Shown: positions 24,490-34,003 of the stretch, piece after piece
How the letters are laid out: each line of letters begins with the position of its first letter
Numbering within the stretch: position 1 is the first letter of the stretch
From: DATLWN01 sp963764315
GTDB taxonomy: Bacteria > Pseudomonadota > Zetaproteobacteria > Mariprofundales > Mariprofundaceae
Direction of reading: 5' to 3'
DNA length: 64,000 nt
Assembly: GCA_963764315.1 (NCBI GenBank)
Contig: CAVXSB010000009.1
Location: 342,723 to 406,722 of the forward strand
Translations under genes and position numbers: made by a program
Notes under the pieces: model-generated
Seen by the model: only the letters and a program-made list of their open reading frames with translations
What the model was told of the DNA's origin: nothing
Databases searched by the model: none

Positions 24490-25061
24490 GCGCGCCGCCC
24501 GAACCAATTGAATTCCAGGCAGGCGCGCAACGCCATGCGCGCCCGGTGCATCAGCACATAGAGATGGGTCGCGGTGACGCCGCAGGCCTTACAGATGGCA
24601 TCCGAGCCCTCTCCCTCCAACTCGCGTAGCACGAACACCTGCCGTTGCTGATCCGGCAGGGCGTCAAGGCAACGCTGCAGCGTGCGCCGGAAATCCGTGT
24701 CCTCGCATAGCGACTCGGGGTTGGCATGCCAGGCCTTCGGGGCCTGGTGCCAGTGCCCGTCGGCGCCGAACCAGTCGGAGGTTGGATCGGCTTCGGCGGC
24801 TTCATGCATGTCCCGCTCGCGAATCTGCGCCCGGATATGGTCGATGAGCTTGTGCTTGAGAATGCCGGTCAGCCAGGTGCGCACGGCCGCGCGTCCGGCA
24901 AAGCTGTCCCTGCCCTTCCAGGCGGCCAGCAGCGTCTCCTGTACCAGGTCGCGCGCCAGCTCCGCCTCGCCGGATAGGCGCGACAGGGCAAAGCGATAGA
25001 GGTAATCGCCGTGCGCCTCGAGCCATGCGGTCATGATGGCCGCGTCACCCCCATCCTGCAT
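24486..25061 (-). CDS. ECF-family RNA polymerase sigma factor
   Basis: About 191 aa. Region 2 (YLYRFALSRLSGEAELARDLVQETLLAAWKG) and region 4 (LDALPDQQRQVFVLRELEGEGSDAICKACGVTATHLYVLMHRARMALRACLE) are intact, typical of ECF factors with a small zinc anti-sigma partner. The start is uncertain: ATG at 25061 is given, with ATG 25034 and TTG 25097 also possible. It is divergent from the HDOD gene. Confidence 0.88.
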   Translation of the reverse strand: MQDGGDAAIMTAWLEAHGDYLYRFALSRLSGEAELARDLVQETLLAAWKGRDSFAGRAAVRTWLTGILKHKLIDHIRAQIRERDMHEAAEADPTSDWFGADGHWHQAPKAWHANPESLCEDTDFRRTLQRCLDALPDQQRQVFVLRELEGEGSDAICKACGVTATHLYVLMHRARMALRACLEFNWFGRRA

Positions 25062-25118
25062 GCCTGTAGTGTGCCGACGATCACTGTGATCCTGCAAGCC
25101 GTAAGCCAGGATCGACGC

Positions 25119-26084
25119 ATGCCGGCGCTTTCACATGGCGGGCGTGGGGTATTTAATGCCGGTTCGATCCATCATGGTTACGCCTTGGGGCGCGAGGAGA
25201 AAGCCGATGCATCAGCATGCGCGCCAGCGGCGCAGGACAGGGGCGAGGATTTGATCGACGATAGGCTGGCCGGCATGGTGGAGTGCATGCCGCCGTTCCC
25301 GGAAAGCGCTTTCCGGCTCATGCGCCTGACCTCCGACATCAACTGTTCGCCCAAGGATCTGGTGCAGGCCATCGGCTACGATCCGGCGATGACGATGAAC
25401 ATCCTGAAGCTGGTCAACTCGGCCTATTTCTCGCTGTCCAGGCATGTGTCCTCGGTGCAGCACGCGCTGATCTACCTGGGCATGAACACGGTCAAGAACC
25501 TCGCCATCAGTGTGGCGACGATGGACAATCTTCCGCGCTGGGCTCTCGGTTCCTTCACCTCCAATGGGTTTCTGCTGCATTCGGTGCTAACCGGCCGCCT
25601 GGCGCAGCGCCTGGCCGGCCATTTCAGCCATGCCGGGGACAACAGCGAGGCCTTCGTGGCCGGACTGCTGCACGATTTCGGCAAGGCCGTGTTCGCGCAC
25701 GCGGAACCGACCAAATATGCGGCGGTGCTGAAGCGGGCGGCAAGCGAGGGTGTGGCGCTGCATGCGGTGGAGCGGGAGGTCTTCGGATTCGACCATGCCG
25801 AGGCCGGCGCCATGCTCGCCGACCGTTGGCAGCTGCCGGAACGGCTGGTAGGGATCATCGCCGGGCATCACGCCGATGATCCGGGGGCCGATCCGTTGAC
25901 CGGCTATGTCATGGCCGCCAATGCCCTGTCCAAGTCTCTGGTGCCTGGCTGCTCCGGTAATACGGCGGTGGCGATGCCGGATTTCCTGGCCGAGCGGCTT
26001 GGCATGGACCTTCCCGCATTGCAGTCTTGTCTCGACGGCCTCGAGGCCGAGGTCCTGCAGACGCGGGTTCTGCTCAGCAACTGA
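25119..26084 (+). CDS. HDOD domain protein
   Basis: About 321 aa. The HDOD domain runs from about residue 50 (MPPFPESAFRLMRLTSDINCSPKDLVQAIGYDPAMTMNILKLVNSAYF) and includes GLLHDFGKAVFAHAEP, where the HD pair is retained. HDOD proteins regulate signalling or motility and usually lack hydrolase activity. The ATG at 25119 is preceded by CAGGA; the first 45 residues are low in conservation and a later start is possible. It runs into the metallo-beta-lactamase gene 10 bp downstream and is probably co-transcribed. Confidence 0.85.
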   Translation: MPALSHGGRGVFNAGSIHHGYALGREEKADASACAPAAQDRGEDLIDDRLAGMVECMPPFPESAFRLMRLTSDINCSPKDLVQAIGYDPAMTMNILKLVNSAYFSLSRHVSSVQHALIYLGMNTVKNLAISVATMDNLPRWALGSFTSNGFLLHSVLTGRLAQRLAGHFSHAGDNSEAFVAGLLHDFGKAVFAHAEPTKYAAVLKRAASEGVALHAVEREVFGFDHAEAGAMLADRWQLPERLVGIIAGHHADDPGADPLTGYVMAANALSKSLVPGCSGNTAVAMPDFLAERLGMDLPALQSCLDGLEAEVLQTRVLLSN

Positions 26085-26094
26085 GGGAGGGACG

Positions 26095-26976
26095 ATGCAG
26101 GTTCGATTCTGGGGAGTTCGCGGTTCGATCGCCGTGCCGGGTCCGGACACGGTGCGCTACGGCGGCAACACCACCTGTATCGAGGTGTTACTGGATGACG
26201 GCGAGCGCCTGATCCTGGATGCCGGCACCGGCATCTTTCCGCTGGCGCAGTCGCTGGTGCCCGCCATGCCGCTGTCGACCCATATCTTTATCAGCCATAC
26301 GCACTGGGACCATATCCAGGGGCTGCCATTCTTCACGCCGCTGTTCGTGCCGGGCAACCACGTCAGTATCTACGGCGCCTACGACCCGGTCTCCCAGCGC
26401 GGCATCGACGAGATCCTTTCCGTGCAGATGCAGTACCGCTTCTACCCGGTGCGCGAGAGCGAGCTGAAGGCCGAAATCGACAGTATCTCCCTGCGCGACG
26501 GCGAGCAGGTGCGCATCGGTTCCGCCGTGGTGACTCCGGTGTTGATGAACCACCCGGTGGTCGATTTCGGCTATCGCATCGAGGCCGACGGGAAATCGTT
26601 GTTCTTCACCGGCGACCATGAGCCGATCGCCAATATCTACGATGCGGATGACGAGGGCTATGCGCAATACGAGCAGATGGCCGAGCAGCGGCGCCAGGGC
26701 ATCGTCGAGGCCATCCGCGGCGTGGACATGCTGATTGCCGACAGTGCCTATACCGAGGCCGAGTTCGCCGCCCACAAACGAGGCTGGGGCCACGGCACCC
26801 ATGACTCGAGCATGGCGCTGGCAAGCGCGGCGGAGGTGGGGACGCTGGTGATGACCCACCATGAGCCGACGCGCAGCGATGATGCCCTGGATGCGCTGTT
26901 CGCCGACATCCAGGCGCGCCATGTCGGGGACACCAGGCTGGTGATGGCCCGTGAGGGCCTGGTATTGGATCTCTGA
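26095..26976 (+). CDS. Metallo-beta-lactamase fold hydrolase
   Basis: A 293-aa protein. Zinc-binding motif HTHWDH at residues 68-73, then LFFTGDHEP (Asp ligand) and a late MTHHEP. The opening MQVRFWGVRGSIAVPGPDTVRYGGNTTCIEV is typical of a family often linked to cyclic-nucleotide or response-regulator genes. The substrate is unknown; phosphodiesterase is one possibility. Strong GGGAGG ribosome site, 10 bp after the HDOD gene. Confidence 0.88.
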   Translation: MQVRFWGVRGSIAVPGPDTVRYGGNTTCIEVLLDDGERLILDAGTGIFPLAQSLVPAMPLSTHIFISHTHWDHIQGLPFFTPLFVPGNHVSIYGAYDPVSQRGIDEILSVQMQYRFYPVRESELKAEIDSISLRDGEQVRIGSAVVTPVLMNHPVVDFGYRIEADGKSLFFTGDHEPIANIYDADDEGYAQYEQMAEQRRQGIVEAIRGVDMLIADSAYTEAEFAAHKRGWGHGTHDSSMALASAAEVGTLVMTHHEPTRSDDALDALFADIQARHVGDTRLVMAREGLVLDL

Positions 26977-26982
26977 TCGAGA

Positions 26983-28455
26983 TCAGTCGCGTTTTTTGCG
27001 CCCCTTGCCTGGGGCATGACCGAACTGCTTCCGGCCCTGACCATGCCGGGGCGGACCGCCGTAGCGGCGGGGGCTGCCGCCCTTGCCCGGACGCGTCTGC
27101 AGCCGATCCATGGTGCGCTTCAGGCGCTCCCCGCGCAGGCCGATGGTTTCCGGCCCCTGCACCGGCTGCTTCTCCAGCAGCATCGACAGCAGCTTGTGCG
27201 CCAGGTGGGCGTGATCCATCTCTCCCACCAGTGCCTGCAGCAGCGCTGAGGCATCCTCGTTAAGCGGCTGGCGGCGGATTGCCTCGGCCAGGCGTTCGGC
27301 CATCGAGACCTGCATCTCGGCGCGGGTCGGCACCAGCGACTGGATGATGGCCTTGCCGGTCTTGTGCTGGATGCGCTGGATCTCGCGCAGTTCCATCGGC
27401 GTCACCAGGGTCACGGCCATGCCCTTGCGGCCGGCGCGTCCCGTGCGGCCGATGCGGTGCACATAGCTCTCCGGGTTGAAGGCGATGTGGTAGTTGAATA
27501 CGTGCGTGACGTCGGAGACATCCAGGCCGCGCGCTGCCACGTCGGTGGCGACGAGAATTTCGGCGCCCCGGCGGAAGGCAGCGATGGCCTTCTCGCGCTG
27601 ACGCTGGTCCATGTCCCCGTGCAGGGCGAGTGCGGCATACCCTTGGGCCTGTAGCAGGGCGTTGACGCGGTCGACCTCGCTCTTGGTGCGGCAGAAGATG
27701 ATGCTCTTCTCCGCCTCCAGACTGTCGATCAGGCGGATGGTGGCGTCGTCGCGCTCGGATTCCTCGATGACGTAGTAATGCTGGGCGATGTCGGTATTCG
27801 TGGCTTCCTTGCTTTCGACGGTGACGGTCACCGGCTCGTGCAGGATGCGTTCGGCCAGCTGGCGGATAGCCCTGGGCATCGTCGCCGAAAACAGCAGCGT
27901 CTGCCTGGACTTCGGCAGATACGAAAAAATCTCCTGGATGTCGTCGAGAAAGCCCATGTCCAGCATCTCGTCCGCCTCGTCGAGCACGACGATGGAGGGC
28001 TCGAAACGGCGCAGGCTGCCGCCCTTCAAAAGGTCCAGCAGGCGCCCCGGCGTGGCCACAACCACTTGCGCCCCGCGCTCGATATGTTCGATCTGGCGGC
28101 GGTAGGGTTGGCCGCCGTAGACGGTGGCGGTGTGCATGCGGGCATGTTTCCCCAGCCGGTGCAACTCGTCGCTGACCTGGGTGGCGAGCTCGCGCGTCGG
28201 GGTGATGACCAACAGTCCTACGCCCGGCTTGTGCGCGATGCGGCTCATCGCCGGCAGGCCGAAGGCGGCGGTCTTGCCGGTACCGGTGTGCGCCTGGCCG
28301 ACCATGTCATGGCCGGCTAGCACCACCGGGATGGCCCTTGCCTGGATGGGGCTGGCAGCGCGGAAGCCGGCCTCGACGACGCCGGCCAGGATGTCCGGGT
28401 GCAGGCCCAGCGCCTCGAAATCGTTGCTTTGCTCAGTGTTGGGTGCATCGGTCAT
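26983..28455 (-). CDS. DEAD-box ATP-dependent RNA helicase
   Basis: About 490 aa. Motifs in order: Q-motif (GFRAASPIQARAIP), I AHTGTGKT, Ia PTRELA, II DEAD, III SAT, IV IIFCRT, V ATDVAARGLD and VI HRIGRTGRAGR. The C-terminal tail is basic and Gly-rich (PGKGGSPRRYGG...GKGRKKRD), suited to RNA binding as in RhlE/DeaD types. The ATG at 28455 is favoured over the upstream frame. It acts in ribosome assembly or mRNA decay. It converges on the metallo-beta-lactamase gene. Confidence 0.95.
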   Translation of the reverse strand: MTDAPNTEQSNDFEALGLHPDILAGVVEAGFRAASPIQARAIPVVLAGHDMVGQAHTGTGKTAAFGLPAMSRIAHKPGVGLLVITPTRELATQVSDELHRLGKHARMHTATVYGGQPYRRQIEHIERGAQVVVATPGRLLDLLKGGSLRRFEPSIVVLDEADEMLDMGFLDDIQEIFSYLPKSRQTLLFSATMPRAIRQLAERILHEPVTVTVESKEATNTDIAQHYYVIEESERDDATIRLIDSLEAEKSIIFCRTKSEVDRVNALLQAQGYAALALHGDMDQRQREKAIAAFRRGAEILVATDVAARGLDVSDVTHVFNYHIAFNPESYVHRIGRTGRAGRKGMAVTLVTPMELREIQRIQHKTGKAIIQSLVPTRAEMQVSMAERLAEAIRRQPLNEDASALLQALVGEMDHAHLAHKLLSMLLEKQPVQGPETIGLRGERLKRTMDRLQTRPGKGGSPRRYGGPPRHGQGRKQFGHAPGKGRKKRD

Positions 28456-28722
28456 GGGAAACCCTCGGTATGGATTTGCCGGAAAAGCGGATCGTATCAG
28501 CGAGGCGGTCTTCAAGCGGGGGCGCATGGTAGGCCGAATCGGCTTTTCGTTCCACGCATTCTTTGTTAAGGCTTGTTAATACGAATTCCGATGTTGTCTC
28601 CTGCCGCCCCAAATGAAGCGACTCGGCGTTGCCCGGAATGCATTTGGGGCACAGTCCGTATCGATGCCATCGAAATTCGTGCGAACAGGCCCTAGCATGG
28701 CACGGTAGGTACCGGGAGGGGT

Positions 28723-29961
28723 ATGAAACGCACGACCGCTTGGGCGATGTACGACTGGGCCAATTCCGCCTACGCCACCACCGTCATGGCCGGCTTCTTC
28801 CCGGTCTTCTTCAAACAGTATTGGGCCTCGGGGCTTCCCGTCAACGAGAGCACCTTCTGGCTGGGGGTGGCCAATTCGGTGGCGGCGGTGCTGATGGCGC
28901 TGGTGGCGCCGGTGCTCGGCGCCATCGCCGACCAGGGAGGGTTGAAGAAGCGCATTCTGTTGCAGTTCACAACCCTGGGCGTGGCCACCACGGCGGCCTT
29001 GTTCTGGGTGGGCCACGGCGAGTGGCAGTGGGCGGCGTGCATCTATGCGCTCAGCGCCCTGGGCTTCTCAGGCGCCAACACCTTCTACGATGCGCTGCTG
29101 GTCGACGTGGCCGAGCACAAGCACCTGGACCGCGTGTCCTCGCTCGGCTACGGCCTTGGCTATATCGGCGGCGGCCTGTTGTTCGCCGTCAATGTGCTGA
29201 TGACGCTGCACCCGCACTGGTTCGGGCTTGCCGGGAAGGCTGCGGCGGTGCGCTGGTCGTTCATGTCGGTGGCCATCTGGTGGGCGCTGTTCACCATCCC
29301 GATGTGGCGCTACGTGCACGAGCGAAACGAGGCCGAACGCGTGCATCTTGCCGCCAGCATCCGGGGCGGCTTTAAGCAGCTCGTCGCTTCCTTCCACCAG
29401 GTGCGCCGCTATCGCATGGCCTTCCTGTTCCTGCTCGGCTACTTCTTCTACATCGACGGTGTGGGCACCGTGGCGCATATGGCTGTCGACTACGGCCTGT
29501 CGCTGGGCTTTCACGCCAGCGTGCTGATGACGGCACTGCTGCTTACGCAGTTCGTGGCCTTCCCGGCCGCCATTGCGCTCGGCTATGTCGGCGAGCGCAT
29601 CGGCACCCGCCCCACGATATTGTTCTGCATCGGCGGCTATGTGCTTGCCTGCATCTGGGGCTACCGCATGCAGGTGCCGACGGACTTCTACATGCTTGCC
29701 GGGCTCATCGGCCTGGTTATGGGCGGCGTGCAGGCGCTGTCGCGTTCGATGTTCGCACGCCTCATCCCGGAGGGCTGCGCCGGCGAGTTCTTCGGCTTCT
29801 ACAATATGCTGGGCAAGTTCGCCGCCATCCTCGGCCCGGCGCTGATGGGCATCACCAGCTGGGCAACCGGCGATGTGCGCCTGTCCATCCTGTCCATCGT
29901 GCCGCTGTTCGCCATCGGCGCCATCTTGCTGCTGCGCGTCAAAGAGGAGCGGCCGGCCTAG
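28723..29961 (+). CDS. MFS transporter, UMF1-like family
   Basis: A 412-aa inner-membrane protein with about 12 hydrophobic helices. The N-terminus MYDWANSAYATTVMAGFFPVFFKQYW is diagnostic of the UMF1/Atg22-like branch of the major facilitator superfamily. The substrate is unknown. Its stop TAG overlaps the stop of the SulP gene on the other strand. Confidence 0.9.
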   Translation: MKRTTAWAMYDWANSAYATTVMAGFFPVFFKQYWASGLPVNESTFWLGVANSVAAVLMALVAPVLGAIADQGGLKKRILLQFTTLGVATTAALFWVGHGEWQWAACIYALSALGFSGANTFYDALLVDVAEHKHLDRVSSLGYGLGYIGGGLLFAVNVLMTLHPHWFGLAGKAAAVRWSFMSVAIWWALFTIPMWRYVHERNEAERVHLAASIRGGFKQLVASFHQVRRYRMAFLFLLGYFFYIDGVGTVAHMAVDYGLSLGFHASVLMTALLLTQFVAFPAAIALGYVGERIGTRPTILFCIGGYVLACIWGYRMQVPTDFYMLAGLIGLVMGGVQALSRSMFARLIPEGCAGEFFGFYNMLGKFAAILGPALMGITSWATGDVRLSILSIVPLFAIGAILLLRVKEERPA

Positions 29962-31631
29962 TCCAGGGCGGTGGCGGCCATTTGCAGGCTCTTGTCGATG
30001 TCCGCGGCGAAGGCGATCGCACCTTCCCTCGGCTCCACCCCCGATTTCTTCAGCTTGGCCGCGATCTGCGGTTTGAGGCCGTTGATGACGAGGGCGATAC
30101 GCTTCTTGGCCAGATTGTCGATGATCGAGGTCAGGGCGACGATGCCCGTCATGTCCATCATCGGCACGTCGCTCATATCCAGGATCACCACCCGGATGTC
30201 CGGGCGCAGGTTCAGGATGGTCTTCAGGGCGCGCTGGGCGGCGCCGAAGAACATCGGGCCGTTGATGTCGTAGATGGCTACGGCATCGGCATGCGCCGGA
30301 TACTCACGCGCCCGGCCGCTGCCGCTCAGCTGTACCTCGGTCAGCTCCACCATGCGCTTGATGAACAGCATGGCGGCCAGGGCCATGCCGGCGGCGACGG
30401 CAATCTCCATATTGATCAGCACCGTCAGGCCGAAGCAGGTCAAGAGCACCAGCACGTCGTTGCGCGGCGCCGCCCTGAGGATATGCACGAAATGCTTCGC
30501 CTCGCTCATGTTCCTGGCCACGATCAAGAGGATCGCGCCCATCGAGGCCATCGGGATATAGGCGAGCAGCGGCGCGATCAGCACGATGGCGGCGAGCACG
30601 AACAGCGCATGCACCACCGAGGCCAGCGGCGAGCTGCCGCCGGCACCGATATTGGTGACGGTGCGGGCGATGGCGGCGGTGGCCGGGATAGCGCTGAAGA
30701 ACGGGGCGAGGATATTGCCGATGCCCAGGCCGATCAGCTCCCGATTCGGGTCGGTGGCATGCCCGGTCATGCCATCGGAAACGACGGTGCACAGCAACGA
30801 CTCGATGGCGCCCAGCATGGCGATGGCGAAGGCGCTGCCCAGCAAACCATAAATGAGCGATGGGGACAGGCCGATGGCGTGCCCGTGCGCGTCGGGCAGG
30901 TCCCAGGGCCAGACGAAGGACAGCGGCATCGGCGGGATGCCGTCACCGCTCAATCCGTCGATATGGTAATGGAAGCTGGAGCCGATGGTGGCCACGTGGA
31001 AGCCGGGGATCAGCTGTGCACAGGCCCAGGCCACACCGGTGCCGAGCACCATTGCCACCAGGTGCGCCGGCACCCGCGTCTTCAGCCTGGGCCAGGCGAT
31101 CAGGGCGGCCAGGGTGATGGCCGAGATCGACACCTCGTTCCACTGCGTACCGGGCAGGGCGCCGAAGATGGCGGCCAGGCGGTCGAGGTAATGCACGCCC
31201 GGGTGCGCCAGGTGCAGGCCGAGCAGGTTCGGGATCTGGAAGGTGCCGATGACGACGGCGATGCCGGCCGTGAAACCGACGGTGACGGGGTAGGGCACCA
31301 GCTCGATCAGGCTGCCCAGCCTAGCCAGGCCCATGGCGAGCAGGATGATGCCGGCCATCAGGCCGCTGATCAGCAGGCCGCCGAGCCCAAAGTTGTGCAC
31401 GATGGGCAGCAGGATGACGACGAAGGCGGCGGTAGGGCCGGAGATATTGATGCGGCTGCCGCCGGTCAGGGCGATGGCGATGCCGCCGACGATGGCCGTG
31501 TACAGCCCGTACTGCGGGGCCACACCGCTGGCGATGGCGAGGGCCATGGACAGGGGCAGGGCGACGATACCGACCGTGATGCCGGCCAGCACATTGGTCT
31601 GCAGCCAGGATATGGAGAATCGACGTTCCAG
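29958..31631 (-). CDS. SulP-family anion transporter (DauA-like)
   Basis: A membrane transporter with a C-terminal STAS domain (about residues 450-557; VVILDMSDVPMMDMTGIVAL). The sequence VGIVALPLSMALAIASGVAPQYGLYTA and GGSRINISGPTAAFVVIL is very close to DauA, a C4-dicarboxylate carrier, though bicarbonate or sulfate are alternatives in this family. The first ATG/GTG/TTG is a GTG at 31592, inside the first conserved segment. A CTG at 31631 has a perfect AAGGAG at 31638-31643 and gives a normal N-terminus (ERRFSISWLQTNVLAGITVG), so it is used here. The frame is closed by a stop 25 codons further up. Confidence 0.85.
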   Translation of the reverse strand: MERRFSISWLQTNVLAGITVGIVALPLSMALAIASGVAPQYGLYTAIVGGIAIALTGGSRINISGPTAAFVVILLPIVHNFGLGGLLISGLMAGIILLAMGLARLGSLIELVPYPVTVGFTAGIAVVIGTFQIPNLLGLHLAHPGVHYLDRLAAIFGALPGTQWNEVSISAITLAALIAWPRLKTRVPAHLVAMVLGTGVAWACAQLIPGFHVATIGSSFHYHIDGLSGDGIPPMPLSFVWPWDLPDAHGHAIGLSPSLIYGLLGSAFAIAMLGAIESLLCTVVSDGMTGHATDPNRELIGLGIGNILAPFFSAIPATAAIARTVTNIGAGGSSPLASVVHALFVLAAIVLIAPLLAYIPMASMGAILLIVARNMSEAKHFVHILRAAPRNDVLVLLTCFGLTVLINMEIAVAAGMALAAMLFIKRMVELTEVQLSGSGRAREYPAHADAVAIYDINGPMFFGAAQRALKTILNLRPDIRVVILDMSDVPMMDMTGIVALTSIIDNLAKKRIALVINGLKPQIAAKLKKSGVEPREGAIAFAADIDKSLQMAATALD

Positions 31632-31776
31632 GGCGCGCTCCTTGCGTCCCCCGGATGCACCGGACGGCGCGGCGGGCAGTGTATGCCTGATTCTTTCGGT
31701 ATTCTAGCCGGGCACCCGCTTCGCGCGCGGATTCCTGCGCACCCTCCATGCCCGGAAACCGGGCATCCACAGCCCT

Positions 31777-32301
31777 CTACCCGGATTCGGACGACGGCCT
31801 TGGCGGGTGACGATGTTGAAGCCAGAGCAGGGTGAAGCCGAGCACCGGGAGCAGGATGTCGGTGTAGAGGATCACGCCAGCATTCCCCGGCGCCATATTG
31901 TGGGTCCTGACGATATCCGCAATGTGGCCGCCGGCCGCTCCCAAGAGGAAGCACGCCGGCCCCACAACCGCAGCGATGCGCATCTCGAAACGCCCCCGGA
32001 AGGCCAGAAAGCCGACCGTGGCAAAACCCAGGCTCGCGAAACCAACTTCGGTCTGGAACGGGCTGTTCGCCCAACCGATGACGCGGGCCGTCATTTCGCT
32101 AAAGAAGACGTGCAGGATGAAGTTGTAGAGGTAGCTGATGCCGATGGAAAAGAGAATGAAGTAGGCAAATAGCGCTTCGACCACGGCGTCGGCCCGCAAG
32201 GGGCGGGGCATGCGCAGCAGGGAGATTCCGGAGGCGACCAGACCGAGGGCAAGCAAGGTCAGGGTGGAGTTCTCCAGCAGGAAATGAATGGCATGAAGCA
32301 T
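31777..32301 (-). CDS. Integral membrane protein (DUF6790-like)
   Basis: A 174-aa protein with about five hydrophobic helices. The segment SPFQTEVGFASLGFATVGFLAFRG and the following GPACFLLGAAGGHI match my recollection of DUF6790. The function is unknown. It lies upstream of the SulP gene on the same strand, 146 bp away, so it may or may not be co-transcribed. Confidence 0.7.
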   Translation of the reverse strand: MLHAIHFLLENSTLTLLALGLVASGISLLRMPRPLRADAVVEALFAYFILFSIGISYLYNFILHVFFSEMTARVIGWANSPFQTEVGFASLGFATVGFLAFRGRFEMRIAAVVGPACFLLGAAGGHIADIVRTHNMAPGNAGVILYTDILLPVLGFTLLWLQHRHPPRPSSESG

Positions 32302-32445
32302 GTGACGCGAACCCCCCGAAGCATTCCTGCCAATGACTGAAAAGATAGGGTAGCCATATACAGGCTGTACCGTCCAGGCAGGTTACGGATTATCATGCGC
32401 CGGCCGGCGGGGCCGGCGACAGTCTTTTGCGAAGTGGGTGAAGAT

Positions 32446-33165
32446 ATGGGAAGGGCATTTGAAGTACGCAAGGCCTCGATGGCCAAGACGGCGGCGGCGA
32501 AGACCAAGGTGTATTCACGCTACGGTCGCGAGATTTACGTGGCGGCCAAGAACGGCGGTATCGATCCCGATGCCAACCTGGCGCTGCGCCGCCTGATCGA
32601 CAAGGCGAAAAAGGATCAGGTGCCGTCGCATGTTATCGACAAGGCCATCGACAAGGCCAAGGGTGCGGGCGGCGAGGATTTCGCTCCGGCCCGCTACGAG
32701 GGCTTCGGCCCCGGCGGCTGCATGGTCATCGTCGACTGCCTGACCGACAACAACACCCGCACCTTCAGCGATGTGCGCCTGTGCTTCGGCAAGAACGGCG
32801 CCAAGCTCGGCGGCCCGGGGGCGGTGGCGCACATGTTCGACCATCTGGCGGTGTTCGCCTTCAAGGGGACGGACGAGGATGCGGTACTCGAGGCGCTGAT
32901 GAATGCAGATGTGGACGTCTCCGACATCGAGGGCGAGGACGGCATCATCACCGTGTTCGCGCCGACCACCGAGTTCGACAAGGCGCGCACGGCGCTCACC
33001 GGTGCCTTCCCGGATCTCGCCTTCGAGGTCGAGGACATCTCCTATGTGCCGAAGACCTCCACGACGCTTACAGGGGAGGACGCGGAGATGATGGAGCGTT
33101 TCCTGGCCGCCCTCGACGATCTCGACGACGTGCAACAGGTCTACCACAACGCCGAACTGCCTTGA
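32446..33165 (+). CDS. YebC/PmpR family protein, YeeN subtype
   Basis: A 239-aa protein. MGRAFEVRKASMAKTAAAKTKVYSRYGREIYVAAKNGG is the YeeN-type start, as opposed to the MAGHSKW start of classical YebC. YPAREGFGPGG-like (here YEGFGPGGCMVIVDCLTDN) and LDDLDDVQQVYHNAEL are family signatures. YebC proteins have been reported as transcription regulators and, more recently, as factors that help ribosomes through proline stretches. The ATG at 32446 is chosen over an upstream frame. Confidence 0.93.
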   Translation: MGRAFEVRKASMAKTAAAKTKVYSRYGREIYVAAKNGGIDPDANLALRRLIDKAKKDQVPSHVIDKAIDKAKGAGGEDFAPARYEGFGPGGCMVIVDCLTDNNTRTFSDVRLCFGKNGAKLGGPGAVAHMFDHLAVFAFKGTDEDAVLEALMNADVDVSDIEGEDGIITVFAPTTEFDKARTALTGAFPDLAFEVEDISYVPKTSTTLTGEDAEMMERFLAALDDLDDVQQVYHNAELP

Positions 33166-33204
33166 CCGACTGGCGGGGAGGGAGGCGTCGGCCTAAGCTT
33201 CCCT

Positions 33205-33522
33205 ATGATGCGCACGTCCACAGAAAGTACAGAGCGACGGTTGATCGCGGATGCGATTCCGGCCGAGGCCACAGCCTGGATCAAACGGCACGCGCCGCTG
33301 ACGGAGCTGTGCCAGTTCGGCGGCTGGCCGGACGATGCAGGGCTCACCGTCGAGGTGTGCAGCCGCACCCCGCATGAGTGGATCGTCAACATCGCCTTCG
33401 ACGAGACGATCATGGAAATCTCGGAATGCGACGTCACCCGGCGCCAGCGCTGCGGGCAGTACGCGGTGGATATCGACGATGCCGGGCATCCCGTCGCCAT
33501 CCGCATGGTCCAGCCGCTGTAA
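33205..33522 (+). CDS. Hypothetical small protein
   Basis: A 105-aa soluble protein, not recognised. Contains three cysteines (CQFGG, CSRTP, ECDVTRRQRC) and a mixed alpha/beta pattern (EWIVNIAFDETIMEISECD). The ATG at 33205 has no strong ribosome site. It is followed 19 bp later by the thioesterase gene on the same strand. Confidence 0.6.
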   Translation: MMRTSTESTERRLIADAIPAEATAWIKRHAPLTELCQFGGWPDDAGLTVEVCSRTPHEWIVNIAFDETIMEISECDVTRRQRCGQYAVDIDDAGHPVAIRMVQPL

Positions 33523-33541
33523 ATCCCGTAGCCTGCCGACG

Positions 33542-33991
33542 ATGGAGACGAGGGCGCTTGAGCGCTATCTGCATGCGCATATCCCGTTGTCGCAGGCCAT
33601 GGCCGTGGCGGTGCACTCGGCCTCCGAAGACGGCGTGGTCCTGGAAGCCCCGTTGGCCCCGAATATCAATCACCGGGACACCTTATTCGGCGGCAGTGCC
33701 AGCGCTGTAGCCATCCTCGCAGCCTGGACGCTGATTTATGTGCGCCTGCGGGCGGCCGGCATCGAAGGCCGGATCGTGATTCATGCCAATCGCATGCGCT
33801 ACGATAAGCCGGTAGACGGGGATTTTTCGGCTCGGGCACAGGCGCCGCACGATGGGGCTTGGCGCCGGGTTCTGGCGGCGTTGAAGCGGCGGCGCATGGC
33901 GCGGCTTGTCGTGCATGCGGCGCTGGATTGCCGGGGGACCAGGGCATGCGAATTCGAGGGGGAGTTCGTGATCCTGCCGATGGAAGCCTGA
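33542..33991 (+). CDS. Thioesterase (YiiD C-terminal type)
   Basis: A 149-aa hotdog-fold protein. NINHRDTLFGGSASAVAILAAWTLIYVRLRAAG and the ANRMRYDKPVDGDFSA segment match the YiiD_C thioesterase domain (PF09500). It should hydrolyse an acyl-CoA or acyl-ACP; the substrate is unknown. It lacks the acetyltransferase domain of full YiiD. Converges on the Mut7-C gene. Confidence 0.82.
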   Translation: METRALERYLHAHIPLSQAMAVAVHSASEDGVVLEAPLAPNINHRDTLFGGSASAVAILAAWTLIYVRLRAAGIEGRIVIHANRMRYDKPVDGDFSARAQAPHDGAWRRVLAALKRRRMARLVVHAALDCRGTRACEFEGEFVILPMEA

Positions 33992-34003
33992 GCCTCGCAG
34001 TGC

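Noticed and set aside
29982..31835. A 617-codon plus-strand frame opposite the SulP transporter
   Set aside because: His/Gln/Asp-rich shadow translation without a domain; the minus strand is a clear SulP transporter.
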